Positions 6,854 through 13,769 of a stretch of 15,941 nucleotides of DNA are shown in pieces. The position numbers and the translations under genes were made by a program. Position 1 is the first letter of the stretch, and every line of letters begins with the position of its first letter. Below the pieces are notes generated by a model. It worked only from the letters and a program-made list of their open reading frames with translations, did not search any database and was not told where the DNA came from. The stretch covers positions 1 through 15,941 of the forward strand of contig JAJZMR010000062.1 of the NCBI GenBank assembly GCA_021847535.1, written 5' to 3'. This DNA is from a bacterium (GTDB lineage: Bacteria; Babelota; Babeliae; Babelales; Babelaceae).

Positions 6854-7481
6854 CCCCTATGTTGGTCAATTTTTCAAAATGGCGTTTAAATGCTGCCACC
6901 GTTTCTGGCTGATTAATAATAACCATATTTTCATGATTTTTTTCAGCAGCACTTGTGGTAAGGTTGTACGACCCGGTCAGAACAAGAGGCAGCCGCTGAG
7001 GCGATTCAATAATGATAAACTTATTATGCATAATAGGCGGATGTTGATCTAAAGGATCAGGAGTTACCAGATAAACGGGGATCCCTGCCTTTGCAAGGCG
7101 CGGGATCTTGCTCCACTGCTTGGCAGCTCCACCACTGTCGGCAACTATCGGAATAGCTACAGACCGCTTATGCGCATCAAGCAGCGCTTGGCAAATCGCT
7201 TCATCTGTCATCACAAAGACCGTAAGCAAAAGCGCGCCTCCTGCCGGTAATTGATCAATAAGACCTAAGATACTCTTTTTTATAGTCTGCCCATCAAAAA
7301 GCGCCTGACAAGGACGAACGGCCTCAGGGATAGAGGTCGTCTGATTAAAAAAGGGCAGTTGTCTTAAAAATGCACGCGGGGCATGATGCTCATGGGCGAT
7401 ATCCATCAGCAGGGTTGTTACGCCGAGTAATGTACAAAAAAAGATAATAAAAATTATTTTTTCAAAAAATTTTACCAACAT
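6789..7481 (-). CDS. Membrane-anchored phospholipase D-like protein (single HKD-type motif)
   Basis: A 230-aa protein with an N-terminal hydrophobic segment (about 7-26: EKIIFIIFFCTLLGVTTLL), probably an uncleaved anchor placing the rest outside the inner membrane. The PLD fold is shown by the motif MHNKFIII (His152, Lys154) followed by LTGSYNLTTSA (Gly170, Ser171, Asn173) and the later HENMVII with Glu184. A single half-motif is typical of the Nuc/mitoPLD type, which acts as a dimer on phosphodiester bonds of DNA, RNA or lipid. Oddity: the usual Asp of HxKx4D is Glu159. The last 20 or so residues lie antisense to the pseudouridine synthase 3' end and are beyond the conserved fold. The ribosome site is weak. 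Substrate unknown; nuclease or lipid hydrolase are both possible. Confidence 0.78.
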   Translation of the reverse strand: MLVKFFEKIIFIIFFCTLLGVTTLLMDIAHEHHAPRAFLRQLPFFNQTTSIPEAVRPCQALFDGQTIKKSILGLIDQLPAGGALLLTVFVMTDEAICQALLDAHKRSVAIPIVADSGGAAKQWSKIPRLAKAGIPVYLVTPDPLDQHPPIMHNKFIIIESPQRLPLVLTGSYNLTTSAAEKNHENMVIINQPETVAAFKRHFEKLTNIGVKVPLSGKRAQRGAYHQAAVR

Positions 7482-7516
7482 TGTAGAGCTTCGTAGATGA
7501 TTTTTATATGATTATC

Positions 7517-7540
7517 GTGTATACTAACCAAAGTATACAC
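7517..7540. promoter_or_regulatory. Perfect palindrome between divergent PLD and rlmB genes
   Basis: GTGTATACT (7517-7525) and AGTATACAC (7532-7540) are exact inverted copies separated by six bases. Each arm contains TATACT, a good -10 hexamer, one facing each way, so the dyad could hold both divergent start sites or be a repressor operator. The rlmB ATG follows 25 bp later and the PLD start is 36 bp to the left. Confidence 0.6.
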
Positions 7541-7565
7541 TAATAAAATTTTAACGCAGTTCTGT

Positions 7566-8297
7566 ATGTCACTCAAAAAAGATCTCTATCTCGTTTATGG
7601 CGCACACCCGCTTATCGAGCTTTTAAAAGCAAAAAAAAGAAAACTTTATTCTCTTTACACAACCAAAGAAGAGCCGAAACTTTTCAAAAAAGTTCAGCCA
7701 CTTCTGCACCCTTCTTGCACCGTGCACCATGTCACAAAAGACGAATTGACACGCCGCGCTGGCAGTGATGATCATCAGGGGCTTGTCGGTTATGCCACCG
7801 CACCATTAGAGATACGTAAAAAGCCTTTTTTACCTGAAATACATCCTCTACTTGTTATGCTTGATGGTATCCATGATGCACGCAATATCGGTGCTATTAT
7901 TCGCTCAGCCTACTGCACCGGGGCAGATGGTATCGTGATAACACAAAAAAACAGTGGTCCGCTTAACGCAGCGGCGCTTAAGGCATCTGCCGGGTTAGCT
8001 GAGCGTGCAACTATTTATGAAAAGTCGACGGCCGCAGCTGCAGTTCATGAACTCAAGCAAGCTGGCTATCAGATATATCTTGCAGCGCTTGGCGGAACAT
8101 CAATCAATAAGGTACACTTTACTCTGCCTGCAGTTATTGTTATCGGCAACGAAGGCCAGGGTATATCACCAGAAATTTTACAAAGCGGGACGCGCATTAT
8201 GCTTCCTCAACGAACTGCTGATATCTCATATAATGCATCTGTTGCTGCAGGAATACTATTATTTACTGTCGCTCAACAAAGCGGCAAGCTCACCTAA
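7566..8297 (+). CDS. rlmB: 23S rRNA 2'-O-ribose methyltransferase, RlmB/TrmH (SpoU) family
   Basis: A SPOUT-class methyltransferase that methylates the ribose of an rRNA guanosine (Gm2251 in E. coli) using S-adenosylmethionine. The 243 residues hold an N-terminal L30e-like substrate-binding domain (about 6-78: YLVYGAHPLIELLKAKKRKLYSLY..., DHQGLVGYATAP) and the trefoil-knot domain. Motif 1 is LDGIHDARNIGAIIRSA (99-115, with Asn107 and Arg113). Motif 2 is IVIGNEGQGIS (191-201). Motif 3 is ISYNASVAAGILLF (220-233), where the usual SLNVSVA has Tyr-Asn-Ala. Length and domain order fit RlmB better than TrmL. No ribosome site is visible before the ATG, but the next residues fit the family start. Possibly read from the palindrome-linked promoter just upstream. 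Confidence 0.9.
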   Translation: MSLKKDLYLVYGAHPLIELLKAKKRKLYSLYTTKEEPKLFKKVQPLLHPSCTVHHVTKDELTRRAGSDDHQGLVGYATAPLEIRKKPFLPEIHPLLVMLDGIHDARNIGAIIRSAYCTGADGIVITQKNSGPLNAAALKASAGLAERATIYEKSTAAAAVHELKQAGYQIYLAALGGTSINKVHFTLPAVIVIGNEGQGISPEILQSGTRIMLPQRTADISYNASVAAGILLFTVAQQSGKLT

Positions 8298-8308
8298 AAT
8301 GCATTAAT

Positions 8309-8336
8309 CAATCTGATAGTGCAAATCCCCAGATTG
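8309..8336 (+). terminator. Possible terminator hairpin after rlmB
   Basis: CAATCTG (8309-8315) and CAGATTG (8330-8336) are a perfect 7-bp inverted repeat with a 14-nt loop, 12 bp after the rlmB stop. The T-run (8356 onward) is some 20 bp away, so classical intrinsic termination is uncertain. The rest of the 300-bp gap is AT-rich and holds TGCATGCA twice (8426-8433, 8464-8471). I see no gene in it. Confidence 0.35.
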
Positions 8337-8510
8337 CAGCGAAAAAATCATAATAAATTTTTTTATCATTGGCAGCATAACCGAATAAACTTAATTAAAT
8401 AAAAACACTATGACACACATAATAATGCATGCAGAGCAACAAATGTCAATAAACTATCTCGTGTGCATGCATATGCGCATCGGCAAAAAGAATATACTTT
8501 TTGAAATTTG

Positions 8511-8540
8511 TTGACTTATCCACGCTCGACAGGCTATGAA
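8511..8540 (+). promoter_or_regulatory. Promoter candidate for the division operon, with a DnaA-box-like site
   Basis: TTGACT (8511-8516), an 18-bp spacer and TATGAA (8535-8540) form a reasonable sigma-70 promoter about 58 bp before the GTG start of the FtsQ-like gene. Overlapping the -35 is TTATCCACG (8516-8524), one base away from the DnaA box TTATCCACA. Confidence 0.45.
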
Positions 8541-8597
8541 TGGTATAGGGACAATATGTAATTCCTGACACATGAAGGGTTAGGGGGCGGGGATAGT

Positions 8598-9344
8598 GTG
8601 AAAAGGGTAGCCTGGTATAGAGGGCCATGGCATTGGGCCGCTATGCGCTATAGCGTATATGTCATTGGCTTTATTATTGCATCGTTACTTATCAGTCGTT
8701 ACGGACTTTCCGATCAGTTGGTCACCACCATCACGGTCGTTCACGACAATCGTCTGCATGCCGATACGCAAGCAGCAATTCAGCACTGGATCGATCGCCT
8801 TTATTTTAATGAATCGTGGCAAACGGCTATCCTTCTTATCAAGAAAAAATTTGATTGTATAAACACATTGACAGTAACCCGCAAATCCCGAACACATAGT
8901 GCGCTGAAATATACCTGCTATACGCCCGCCTGTTGTATCAACAGGAAAACGGTGATCACGCGCGAGGGAATACCGGCTCAAAGTCACTGGTATCTACCAG
9001 CATGTATAGAAAAACTCCCCCGTATAACCACACCTGCGCTATCATCGCAAGATTGTAGGGCAATCGGCTCGTGGGCGGCAGCTATACCTCTTTTTCTGCA
9101 CCAGGCAGTATGGTATGTTTGGGAGGATCCTACCCGTATAGAACTTTTTTTCCCTGACCATCCCCATCAGCCTCTGGTGATCACCAATACAACAGCCCTT
9201 TCATTACCATTAATCAATACGGCTAAAAAGATTTTATCAGATGAAAATAATGTTGCTCTCGATGCCCGATTTACCAACATGATGGTCATCCAGCATGATC
9301 AAGTGGTTACTAAAAAAAATAAAAATAAAAGGAGAAGGGTATGA
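8598..9344 (+). CDS. ftsQ: Divergent FtsQ/DivIB-like cell division protein (candidate)
   Basis: A 248-aa protein placed directly before ftsA, where FtsQ belongs. Architecture fits: a short N-terminal cytoplasmic tail with basic residues, one membrane helix (about 17-34: RYSVYVIGFIIASLLISR), then a periplasmic part starting VTTITVVHDNRL, which resembles the first strand of a POTRA domain (V..I.V.G). The end ALDARFTNMMVI resembles the FtsQ beta-domain sequence DLRF....V. The middle is not recognisable, and four cysteines (CYTPACC..., CIEK) are unusual. The start is GTG at 8598 after a purine-rich AGGGGG; ATG at 8643 (Met16) is an alternative that would leave only the membrane helix. The tail KKNKNKRRRV is very basic and carries the ftsA ribosome site. 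The stop overlaps the ftsA start (ATGA). Position makes FtsQ likely; sequence alone would not. Confidence 0.62.
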   Translation: MKRVAWYRGPWHWAAMRYSVYVIGFIIASLLISRYGLSDQLVTTITVVHDNRLHADTQAAIQHWIDRLYFNESWQTAILLIKKKFDCINTLTVTRKSRTHSALKYTCYTPACCINRKTVITREGIPAQSHWYLPACIEKLPRITTPALSSQDCRAIGSWAAAIPLFLHQAVWYVWEDPTRIELFFPDHPHQPLVITNTTALSLPLINTAKKILSDENNVALDARFTNMMVIQHDQVVTKKNKNKRRRV

Positions 9345-10546
9345 AATTAGTCGCTCTTGATATTGGAACAACCAAAATATGTGCCTTGATAGCGCAACCA
9401 ACAATACATAATAGTTGTGAAATTATAGGGATAGGGACAGCTCCATCAAAGGGGCTTGCTCGTGGTGTTGTTGTTGACATACTTTCTGCTGCACACAGTA
9501 TTAAATTGGCTATAAAAGAAGCAGAACTGATGGCCGGATGCACGGTAGAATCTGCGGTTATCGGTATTTCAGGAAGTCACATTCAGTCATTTAATTCGCA
9601 TGGCACCATAGGGCTCAAGCATAAAGATATTCGTGAACATGACATACAACAGGTGCTTGCCGTTGCTCAGGCTATTCCCTTGACAGAAGGGCAGCATATT
9701 TTACATGCGCTGCCTCAATATTATACTATTGATAATCATCAACGAGTCCAAGACCCACTGGGCATGTTTGGCACACGACTTGAGGCACAAGTACATATGA
9801 TTACCGGATCTATCGGATCGGTACAAAACCTTATCAGATGTTGTGAGCTTGCAGGAATTAAAGTCCAAGATATCGTCCTTGAACCCTTGGCGTCAGCTCT
9901 TGCGGTGCTCAGCCCGGACGAACTGCAGATGGGCGTTGCTCTTCTTGATATCGGCGGCGGAACATCGGATTTTGTCATTTATCATCACGGTGCCATTACC
10001 CATTCAAAAGTGTTTCCCTATGCAGGAACATTATTTACCCAAGATATCGCCGTAGTGCTGCGCACGACCATTGCTGATGCAGAGCGGATCAAAAAATCCC
10101 ATGGATGCGTGCATCCGCGGTACCTTGTCCCAGGCCATGAGCTCACGGTAGAATGCGCTCAAGGGGGCTTGATGATGACTATCGATGAAGCACGCGTATA
10201 TGACATTCTTGAATGCCGTCTGACTGAACTTCTTGCGCTTGTGCACCGTGAAATGGAGCACCATTATCTTTCCATTCCGGGGGGGTTGGTTATTACCGGT
10301 GGCGGCTCTCTTTTAAGTGGGCTGCAAGAAAAGGCTGCAGAGTTTCTTGCAATGCCAGTACGTCTTGGAAAGCCTAAAGTTGGCAATTTTAAAGAGTTTA
10401 TAGAAAATCCAATGCATGCAACAGGGTATGGGCTGCTTCTTTACGCCATGAAAAAAATGTCCCAGGGATTACGGCCTGAGGCAGGTGGATCATTCTCACA
10501 GAAAGTCTTTTCACGTATGAAGTCATGGGTTTTTGATTTCTTTTAA
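9341..10546 (+). CDS. ftsA: Cell division protein FtsA
   Basis: An actin-like ATPase that tethers FtsZ filaments to the inner membrane and recruits later division proteins. The 401 residues show phosphate-1 motif LDIGTTKICALIA (6-18), the inserted 1C domain (about 80-160, after SAVIGISGSHI), phosphate-2 motif LLDIGGGTSDFVIY (201-214), and the adenosine motif GLVITGGGSLLSGL (315-328). The last residues (SFSQKVFSRMKSWVFDFF) are the expected membrane-binding amphipathic helix after a flexible linker. A strong AAGGAG (9329-9334), inside the end of the upstream gene, and the 4-bp ATGA overlap imply translational coupling with the FtsQ-like gene. ftsZ follows after 98 bp. Identity is secure. Confidence 0.96.
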   Translation: MKLVALDIGTTKICALIAQPTIHNSCEIIGIGTAPSKGLARGVVVDILSAAHSIKLAIKEAELMAGCTVESAVIGISGSHIQSFNSHGTIGLKHKDIREHDIQQVLAVAQAIPLTEGQHILHALPQYYTIDNHQRVQDPLGMFGTRLEAQVHMITGSIGSVQNLIRCCELAGIKVQDIVLEPLASALAVLSPDELQMGVALLDIGGGTSDFVIYHHGAITHSKVFPYAGTLFTQDIAVVLRTTIADAERIKKSHGCVHPRYLVPGHELTVECAQGGLMMTIDEARVYDILECRLTELLALVHREMEHHYLSIPGGLVITGGGSLLSGLQEKAAEFLAMPVRLGKPKVGNFKEFIENPMHATGYGLLLYAMKKMSQGLRPEAGGSFSQKVFSRMKSWVFDFF

Positions 10547-10550
10547 ATAA

Positions 10551-10599
10551 GTGTGCTAAAGTTTTTTATGCACGCGCGTGCGTAAAAGCACACATGTGT
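10551..10599 (+). promoter_or_regulatory. Nested dyad symmetries in the ftsA-ftsZ gap
   Basis: GTGTGCT (10551-10557) and AGCACAC (10587-10593) are perfect inverted copies. They enclose GCACGCGCGTGC (10570-10581), itself a perfect 12-bp palindrome, and a third short dyad ACACATGTGT (10590-10599) overlaps the right arm. In RNA this would fold as a stem holding an inner hairpin, ending about 33 nt before the ftsZ ribosome site. It could be an attenuator, a processing site or a protein-binding site. Confidence 0.5.
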
Positions 10600-10644
10600 T
10601 ACCAAGAAAAACTATGCATGATATCATTAGTAAAGGAGAACTCT

Positions 10645-11811
10645 ATGATAGATTTTGATCGCGATACCTACATGGTGCCCCCTCAAGCTCGCATAAAAGT
10701 AATCGGCGTGGGCGGCGCTGGCGGAAATACAGTCAATTACATGATTGAAACGCATGCCCTGCATGATATCGATTTTGTTGTTACCAATACAGATGCACAG
10801 GCATTGTCGCTTTCATATGCAGGCTCAAAAATTCAGCTGGGCACAAAAACGACCAAGGGGCTCGGATCAGGGGCGAATCCCGAAATAGGTAAAAAGGCTG
10901 CAGAAGAAGATCTTGCCAAGGTACTCGATGCCTGCGAGCAAGCTGATGTCGTCTTTTTAACAGGTGGCTTGGGTGGAGGAACAGGCTCAGGCGCCTTACC
11001 TGTTATCGCGCGTGCATTAAAAGAACGCAATATTTTGACCATTGCTGTTGTTACCAAGCCCTTTTCTTTTGAAGGTAAAAAGCGTAGCACCATCGCCGAA
11101 AAAGCATTGGATCTGTTAAGTAAAGAAGTTGATACACTGATCATTGTTCCCAATGAAAGACTTCTAGGAGTGGCAGACCGCTCCATTTCGCTTGTGCATG
11201 CTTTTGGCATGGTAAACGATGTTGTTTATCAATTTGTACGCAGCATTGCTACTATTATCCTTAAGCCGGGGTATATTAACGTCGATTTTGCCGATGTCAA
11301 AGCGATTATGCAAAATATGGGTATTGCCGTTATGGGAACCGGAAAAGCCTCCGGCAAAGACCGCGCAGAGCTTGCCGCGCTGGATGCGATATCGTCACCA
11401 CTGCTTGAAAATGTCAGCATCGAAGGTGCACGATCAATATTGCTTAACATCACCGCAAACGCTCAATTAGGCCTGCATGAAGTGCATACCGTAGCATCAA
11501 TTATACAAAGCCAGGCACATAAAGATGCAAATATTATCTTGGGTTCTGTGATCGAAGATAATTTAACTGACGATTTGTATGTTACGGTTATCGCTACTGG
11601 CTTTACCAGTCAACTGCCTCAAGAAAAAGAATCCTTAAAAGAAAGCATGATCGCGCCAATAGCTCATATACATCAATCGATACAAGCTGCACCTCAAACA
11701 ATGGTACAAACAGCATCAATACAACCAGCACCTCATGATGAACATGAAGATCTTGAAATTCCAACACTCTTGCGCAAAATGGTGCGTGAAAAACAATCGC
11801 ATTACAAATAA
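10645..11811 (+). CDS. ftsZ: Cell division protein FtsZ
   Basis: The tubulin-like GTPase that forms the division ring. The start is set by AAAGGAG (10632-10638), six bases before the ATG at 10645, giving 388 residues; an in-frame ATG at 10594 would add 17 but has no ribosome site. Motifs: IKVIGVGGAGGNTVN (17-31), VTNTDAQAL (46-54), the GTP-binding G-box GGLGGGTGSG (107-116), KPFSFEG, NERLL, and the T7 loop NVDFADVKAIM (212-222) with catalytic Asp214 and Asp217. After the core (about 320) comes a Gln/Ala-rich linker and a conserved C-terminal peptide DLEIPTLLRK (369-378), close to the usual D.DIP.FLR. that binds FtsA. A conserved peptide plus ftsA next door implies a conventional FtsZ-FtsA tether. 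Confidence 0.97.
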   Translation: MIDFDRDTYMVPPQARIKVIGVGGAGGNTVNYMIETHALHDIDFVVTNTDAQALSLSYAGSKIQLGTKTTKGLGSGANPEIGKKAAEEDLAKVLDACEQADVVFLTGGLGGGTGSGALPVIARALKERNILTIAVVTKPFSFEGKKRSTIAEKALDLLSKEVDTLIIVPNERLLGVADRSISLVHAFGMVNDVVYQFVRSIATIILKPGYINVDFADVKAIMQNMGIAVMGTGKASGKDRAELAALDAISSPLLENVSIEGARSILLNITANAQLGLHEVHTVASIIQSQAHKDANIILGSVIEDNLTDDLYVTVIATGFTSQLPQEKESLKESMIAPIAHIHQSIQAAPQTMVQTASIQPAPHDEHEDLEIPTLLRKMVREKQSHYK

Positions 11812-11817
11812 CTATTT

Positions 11818-11851
11818 TTAATAAGGGCACTCATCCGGGTGTCCTTATTAA
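11818..11851 (+). terminator. Hairpin terminator after ftsZ
   Basis: TTAATAAGGGCAC (11818-11830) and GTGTCCTTATTAA (11839-11851) form a 13-bp stem with one G-U pair and an 8-nt loop, starting seven bases after the ftsZ stop. No long T-run follows, but the A/T-rich base of the stem and TTTTT just ahead (11815-11819) make it plausible in both directions. Confidence 0.7.
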
Positions 11852-11866
11852 CCTTAATCACAGCCT

Positions 11867-12082
11867 TTGCGCATACATTTTATTAGGCATCGAGCGTATA
11901 AACTTACTGAGCCTTTATTACATATGCACGGTGCTATTGGGCACTCAACAGCACTAGACGATTTATGTTTATCAATTGGCGACTATATTGCACAAAATCC
12001 AAAGGATACACGGTACGAAGATAAAGCCTTTCAAGATGGGAAAAATTTATTTACAGGACTTACGCATAAGCGATATCAATAA
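11867..12082 (+). pseudogene. Open frame, possible gene remnant cut by an IS end
   Basis: A 71-codon frame opening with TTG and no ribosome site. HSTALDDLCLSIGDYIAQNPKDTRYEDKAFQDGKNLF reads like real protein with balanced polar composition, but I recognise no family. From 12053 the frame runs into the IS4-type end, so the last ten residues are IS sequence. The best reading is the 3' piece of an older gene whose remaining part was lost when the IS arrived. A chance frame is equally possible. Confidence 0.25.
12053..12080 (-). repeat. IS4-type element end, left copy
   Basis: A 28-bp sequence (opening ACAGGACTTACGCATAAGC, closing ATATCAAT) that recurs twice at 15840-15895 with only two or three differences. 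It includes the transposase stop codon (12060-12062), so it is the 3' end of the IS and probably its terminal inverted repeat. Confidence 0.7.
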
Positions 12083-12389
12083 ATTGATATAATCGAGAGA
12101 ATCGTTGAATCAAAAAATCGCATTTCTTTGTCTTGAGAGCTCTCAATGCCTCTTCCGGTGTTTTATAACCTGATTTTTTCATTTCAAATTGAGCGATTGA
12201 GTAAGCGGCAAATGCCGCGGCTAAATGGCTTTCTTGGGTCTCAAGTTTGGTCGAAAAGCACTCTTGCATGCCTAAAAATTGCTTTGTCGTTCTGAATATT
12301 TTTTCTATAGGCCAACGTCTTTTATACGATTTTACATGATGAATTGGTTTGCAATAATAAGTTGAAACTATATAAACAATGCTTTCAGT
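12060..12389 (-). pseudogene. IS4-family transposase, C-terminal remnant
   Basis: The frame is open on the minus strand from a stop just beyond 12389 down to TAA at 12062-12060, about 109 residues. It reads ESIVYIVSTYYCKPIHHVK, then YKRRWPIEKIFRTTK. The latter is an exact Y-x2-R-x3-E-x6-K signature of the IS4 family and holds the third catalytic residue (Glu). QFLGMQECFSTKLETQ and a helical end (KTKKCDFLIQRFSRLYQFIDIAYA) follow. The N-terminal domain and the first two catalytic aspartates are missing, so the element was truncated near 12389. A full transposase would be some 350-450 residues. A related copy enters at the right edge of the window in the same orientation. Confidence 0.83.
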
Positions 12390-12751
12390 TCAATTTTTAT
12401 TCAAAAATAATTAACCAGTAGCAGCTCTCTGGGCTGCCGCTTTTACAGTTTCTGCAAGAAGTGGGCCCATGCCCTAGGCTACGACAAGCCAAGCCGTGAC
12501 TACAATTTTTTTTAGTCCATATTCATGAAGCGAAAAAAGCCTATATTGCCGACCAATTTTTATAAATCATGACTCGTTAAAGACCTAGAAGACATGTCAG
12601 CCAAAAGTCTTATAATCGCCTTGGAAGTGTCATTGATGCGTCATGGTTTTCAAAACTAATGACATAGCCACGACAAAAAAGTTACGTGTTATAGGTGAAG
12701 GCATGACTCACTAAGTATGTCATGTCCAAGTCTATAAAAGGGGAGGAGCCT
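12390..12751. other. Non-coding region between the IS remnant and parA
   Basis: No gene seen in these 362 bp. Contents: a short hairpin GCAGC/GCTGC near 12421-12438 followed by CTTTT, which could be a weak terminator; an AT-rich stretch (12510-12520); from 12569 a cluster of ATGAC/GTCAT motifs, listed separately; and the parA ribosome site GGGAGGAG (12741-12748). No convincing promoter hexamer pair was found. Confidence 0.5.
12569..12727. promoter_or_regulatory. Cluster of ATGAC/GTCAT motifs: candidate partition site or operator
   Basis: Six copies of the 5-mer ATGAC or its complement lie within 160 bp: ATGAC at 12569, 12659 and 12703, GTCAT at 12629, 12640 and 12719. The related palindrome GACATGTC is at 12591-12598. 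About 0.3 copies would be expected by chance at even base use. Ribbon-helix-helix partition proteins bind short repeated half-sites just upstream of their own parA, so this is a plausible binding region for the protein coded at 13477. Spacing is irregular. Confidence 0.45.
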
Positions 12752-13463
12752 ATGATCATAACGGTCGGGTGGTATAAAGGGCGGTGTTGGCAAAAGTCTT
12801 ATCTCAACTAATCTCACAGTCATGCGTTCACTAAAGGGCAACAAGGTGTTGCTTGTGGATGGGGATGAGCAGGGAACTGCTGGTGATTGGACAGATCACA
12901 GAATTGGTCTCGGCATAGAGACGCCATGGACAACTATTCGACTCAAATCAAGTGCAGTACGTACAGAGGTTATCAAGCTTGCAAACAACTATGACGATAT
13001 CATCATTGACTGTGGCGGTAGAGACACCGCGAGTCTTCGCGCAGCGTTAACTGTCGCTGATGTTTTTCTTGTCCCATTCCAACCAAAATCATTCGATATC
13101 TGGACGGTCTCAAAAGTCACAGAGCTTCTTGAAGAAGTAAAACTTATCAATCCAAAACTTAAGTCTTTTTGTTTCATCAATTGCGGTGGCACACGTGGCA
13201 GCGACAATGATGACGCTATGAACATTTTATCGAAGGCAGAAAGTCTCAGGCTGCTGCCCGTTGTCATCGCAAATCGCAAGGCGTTTTCAAACGCAACTGC
13301 CGAAGGGATGGGCATAGTTGAGACAAAAGGTGACGCAAAAGCAGTTAGTGAGCTAAAAGCCCTTCACGACGCAATCTTCGGAACGCAAGTGACATCTTTA
13401 AAGCACAATAAAGACTTAAAATCCTTGTCTAAAAATCGCCAAAACGACAGAATGATGATATAA
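12752..13463 (+). pseudogene. parA: ParA-family partition ATPase, frameshifted before Walker A
   Basis: ParA ATPases move plasmids, chromosome origins or protein cargo on the nucleoid. GGGAGGAG five bases before the ATG at 12752 fixes the start: MIITVG is read, then one extra T at about 12770 throws the frame. Removing it gives GGIKGGVGKSLISTN, the deviant Walker A (Lys9, Lys14, Ser15), and a 236-aa protein. The intact part from 12771 shows the A' motif LLVDGDEQGTAGDW (Asp36), Walker B DDIIIDCGGRD (Asp86), and ADVFLVPFQPKSFDIW, typical of short plasmid-type ParA without an N-terminal DNA-binding domain. As written, the longest in-frame ATG (12822) lies after Walker A, so any product would lack the ATP site. 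This is a real lesion, a sequencing error, or less likely recoding. Followed 13 bp later by its likely partner gene. Confidence 0.85.
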
Positions 13464-13476
13464 AAAGGAAATGTAT

Positions 13477-13761
13477 ATGGCATTAAAAGAACTCATTAAA
13501 CCTGCCAAAAGTACCCAGGCAGAAAGCACAGAAAAGTCAGTCAAAATGGATGAAGTTGTTAACAAATTTATTTCACAGGGCGGAAGCACAGCTCAAGAAA
13601 CATCACAGCCAATTGCAGTGAACCAAGAAGATCATCGCCTTACGCTGAGAATTCCACAGTGGCTCATGGACAGGGTTGACGTCAAAAGAAAAGAACGGGT
13701 AGGTTCGATCTCAAGGAATCTTTGGATACTTGAGACAATAGAAAAAGCATGTAAAAAATAG
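13477..13761 (+). CDS. Ribbon-helix-helix (CopG/ParG-like) DNA-binding protein, likely ParA partner
   Basis: A 94-aa protein with a flexible polar N-terminal half (1-50, rich in Ser, Gln, Thr) and a C-terminal RHH fold. The strand RLTLRIP (54-60) would dimerise and read the major groove. It is followed by a helix QWLMDRVDVKRKER and the helix SISRNLWILETIEKACKK, where G.ISR..WIL is the typical RHH second-helix signature. A mobile N-terminus plus RHH is the layout of ParG/omega-type centromere-binding proteins encoded just after ParA, where the tail stimulates the ATPase. ATG at 13477 is preferred over ATG at 13471, because AAGGA (13465-13469) is seven bases from the former and one from the latter. 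An antitoxin role is an alternative, but no toxin gene is adjacent. Confidence 0.78.
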   Translation: MALKELIKPAKSTQAESTEKSVKMDEVVNKFISQGGSTAQETSQPIAVNQEDHRLTLRIPQWLMDRVDVKRKERVGSISRNLWILETIEKACKK

Positions 13762-13769
13762 GTCTGCCT

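Noticed and set aside
10833..11210. A 125-codon minus-strand frame inside ftsZ
   Set aside because: Antisense to the conserved GTPase core; no ribosome site or recognisable motif.
12421..12751. Possible CRISPR or iteron array before parA
   Set aside because: The repeated motif is only five bases long and irregularly spaced; there are no repeat-spacer units, so only a scattered binding-site cluster is supported.
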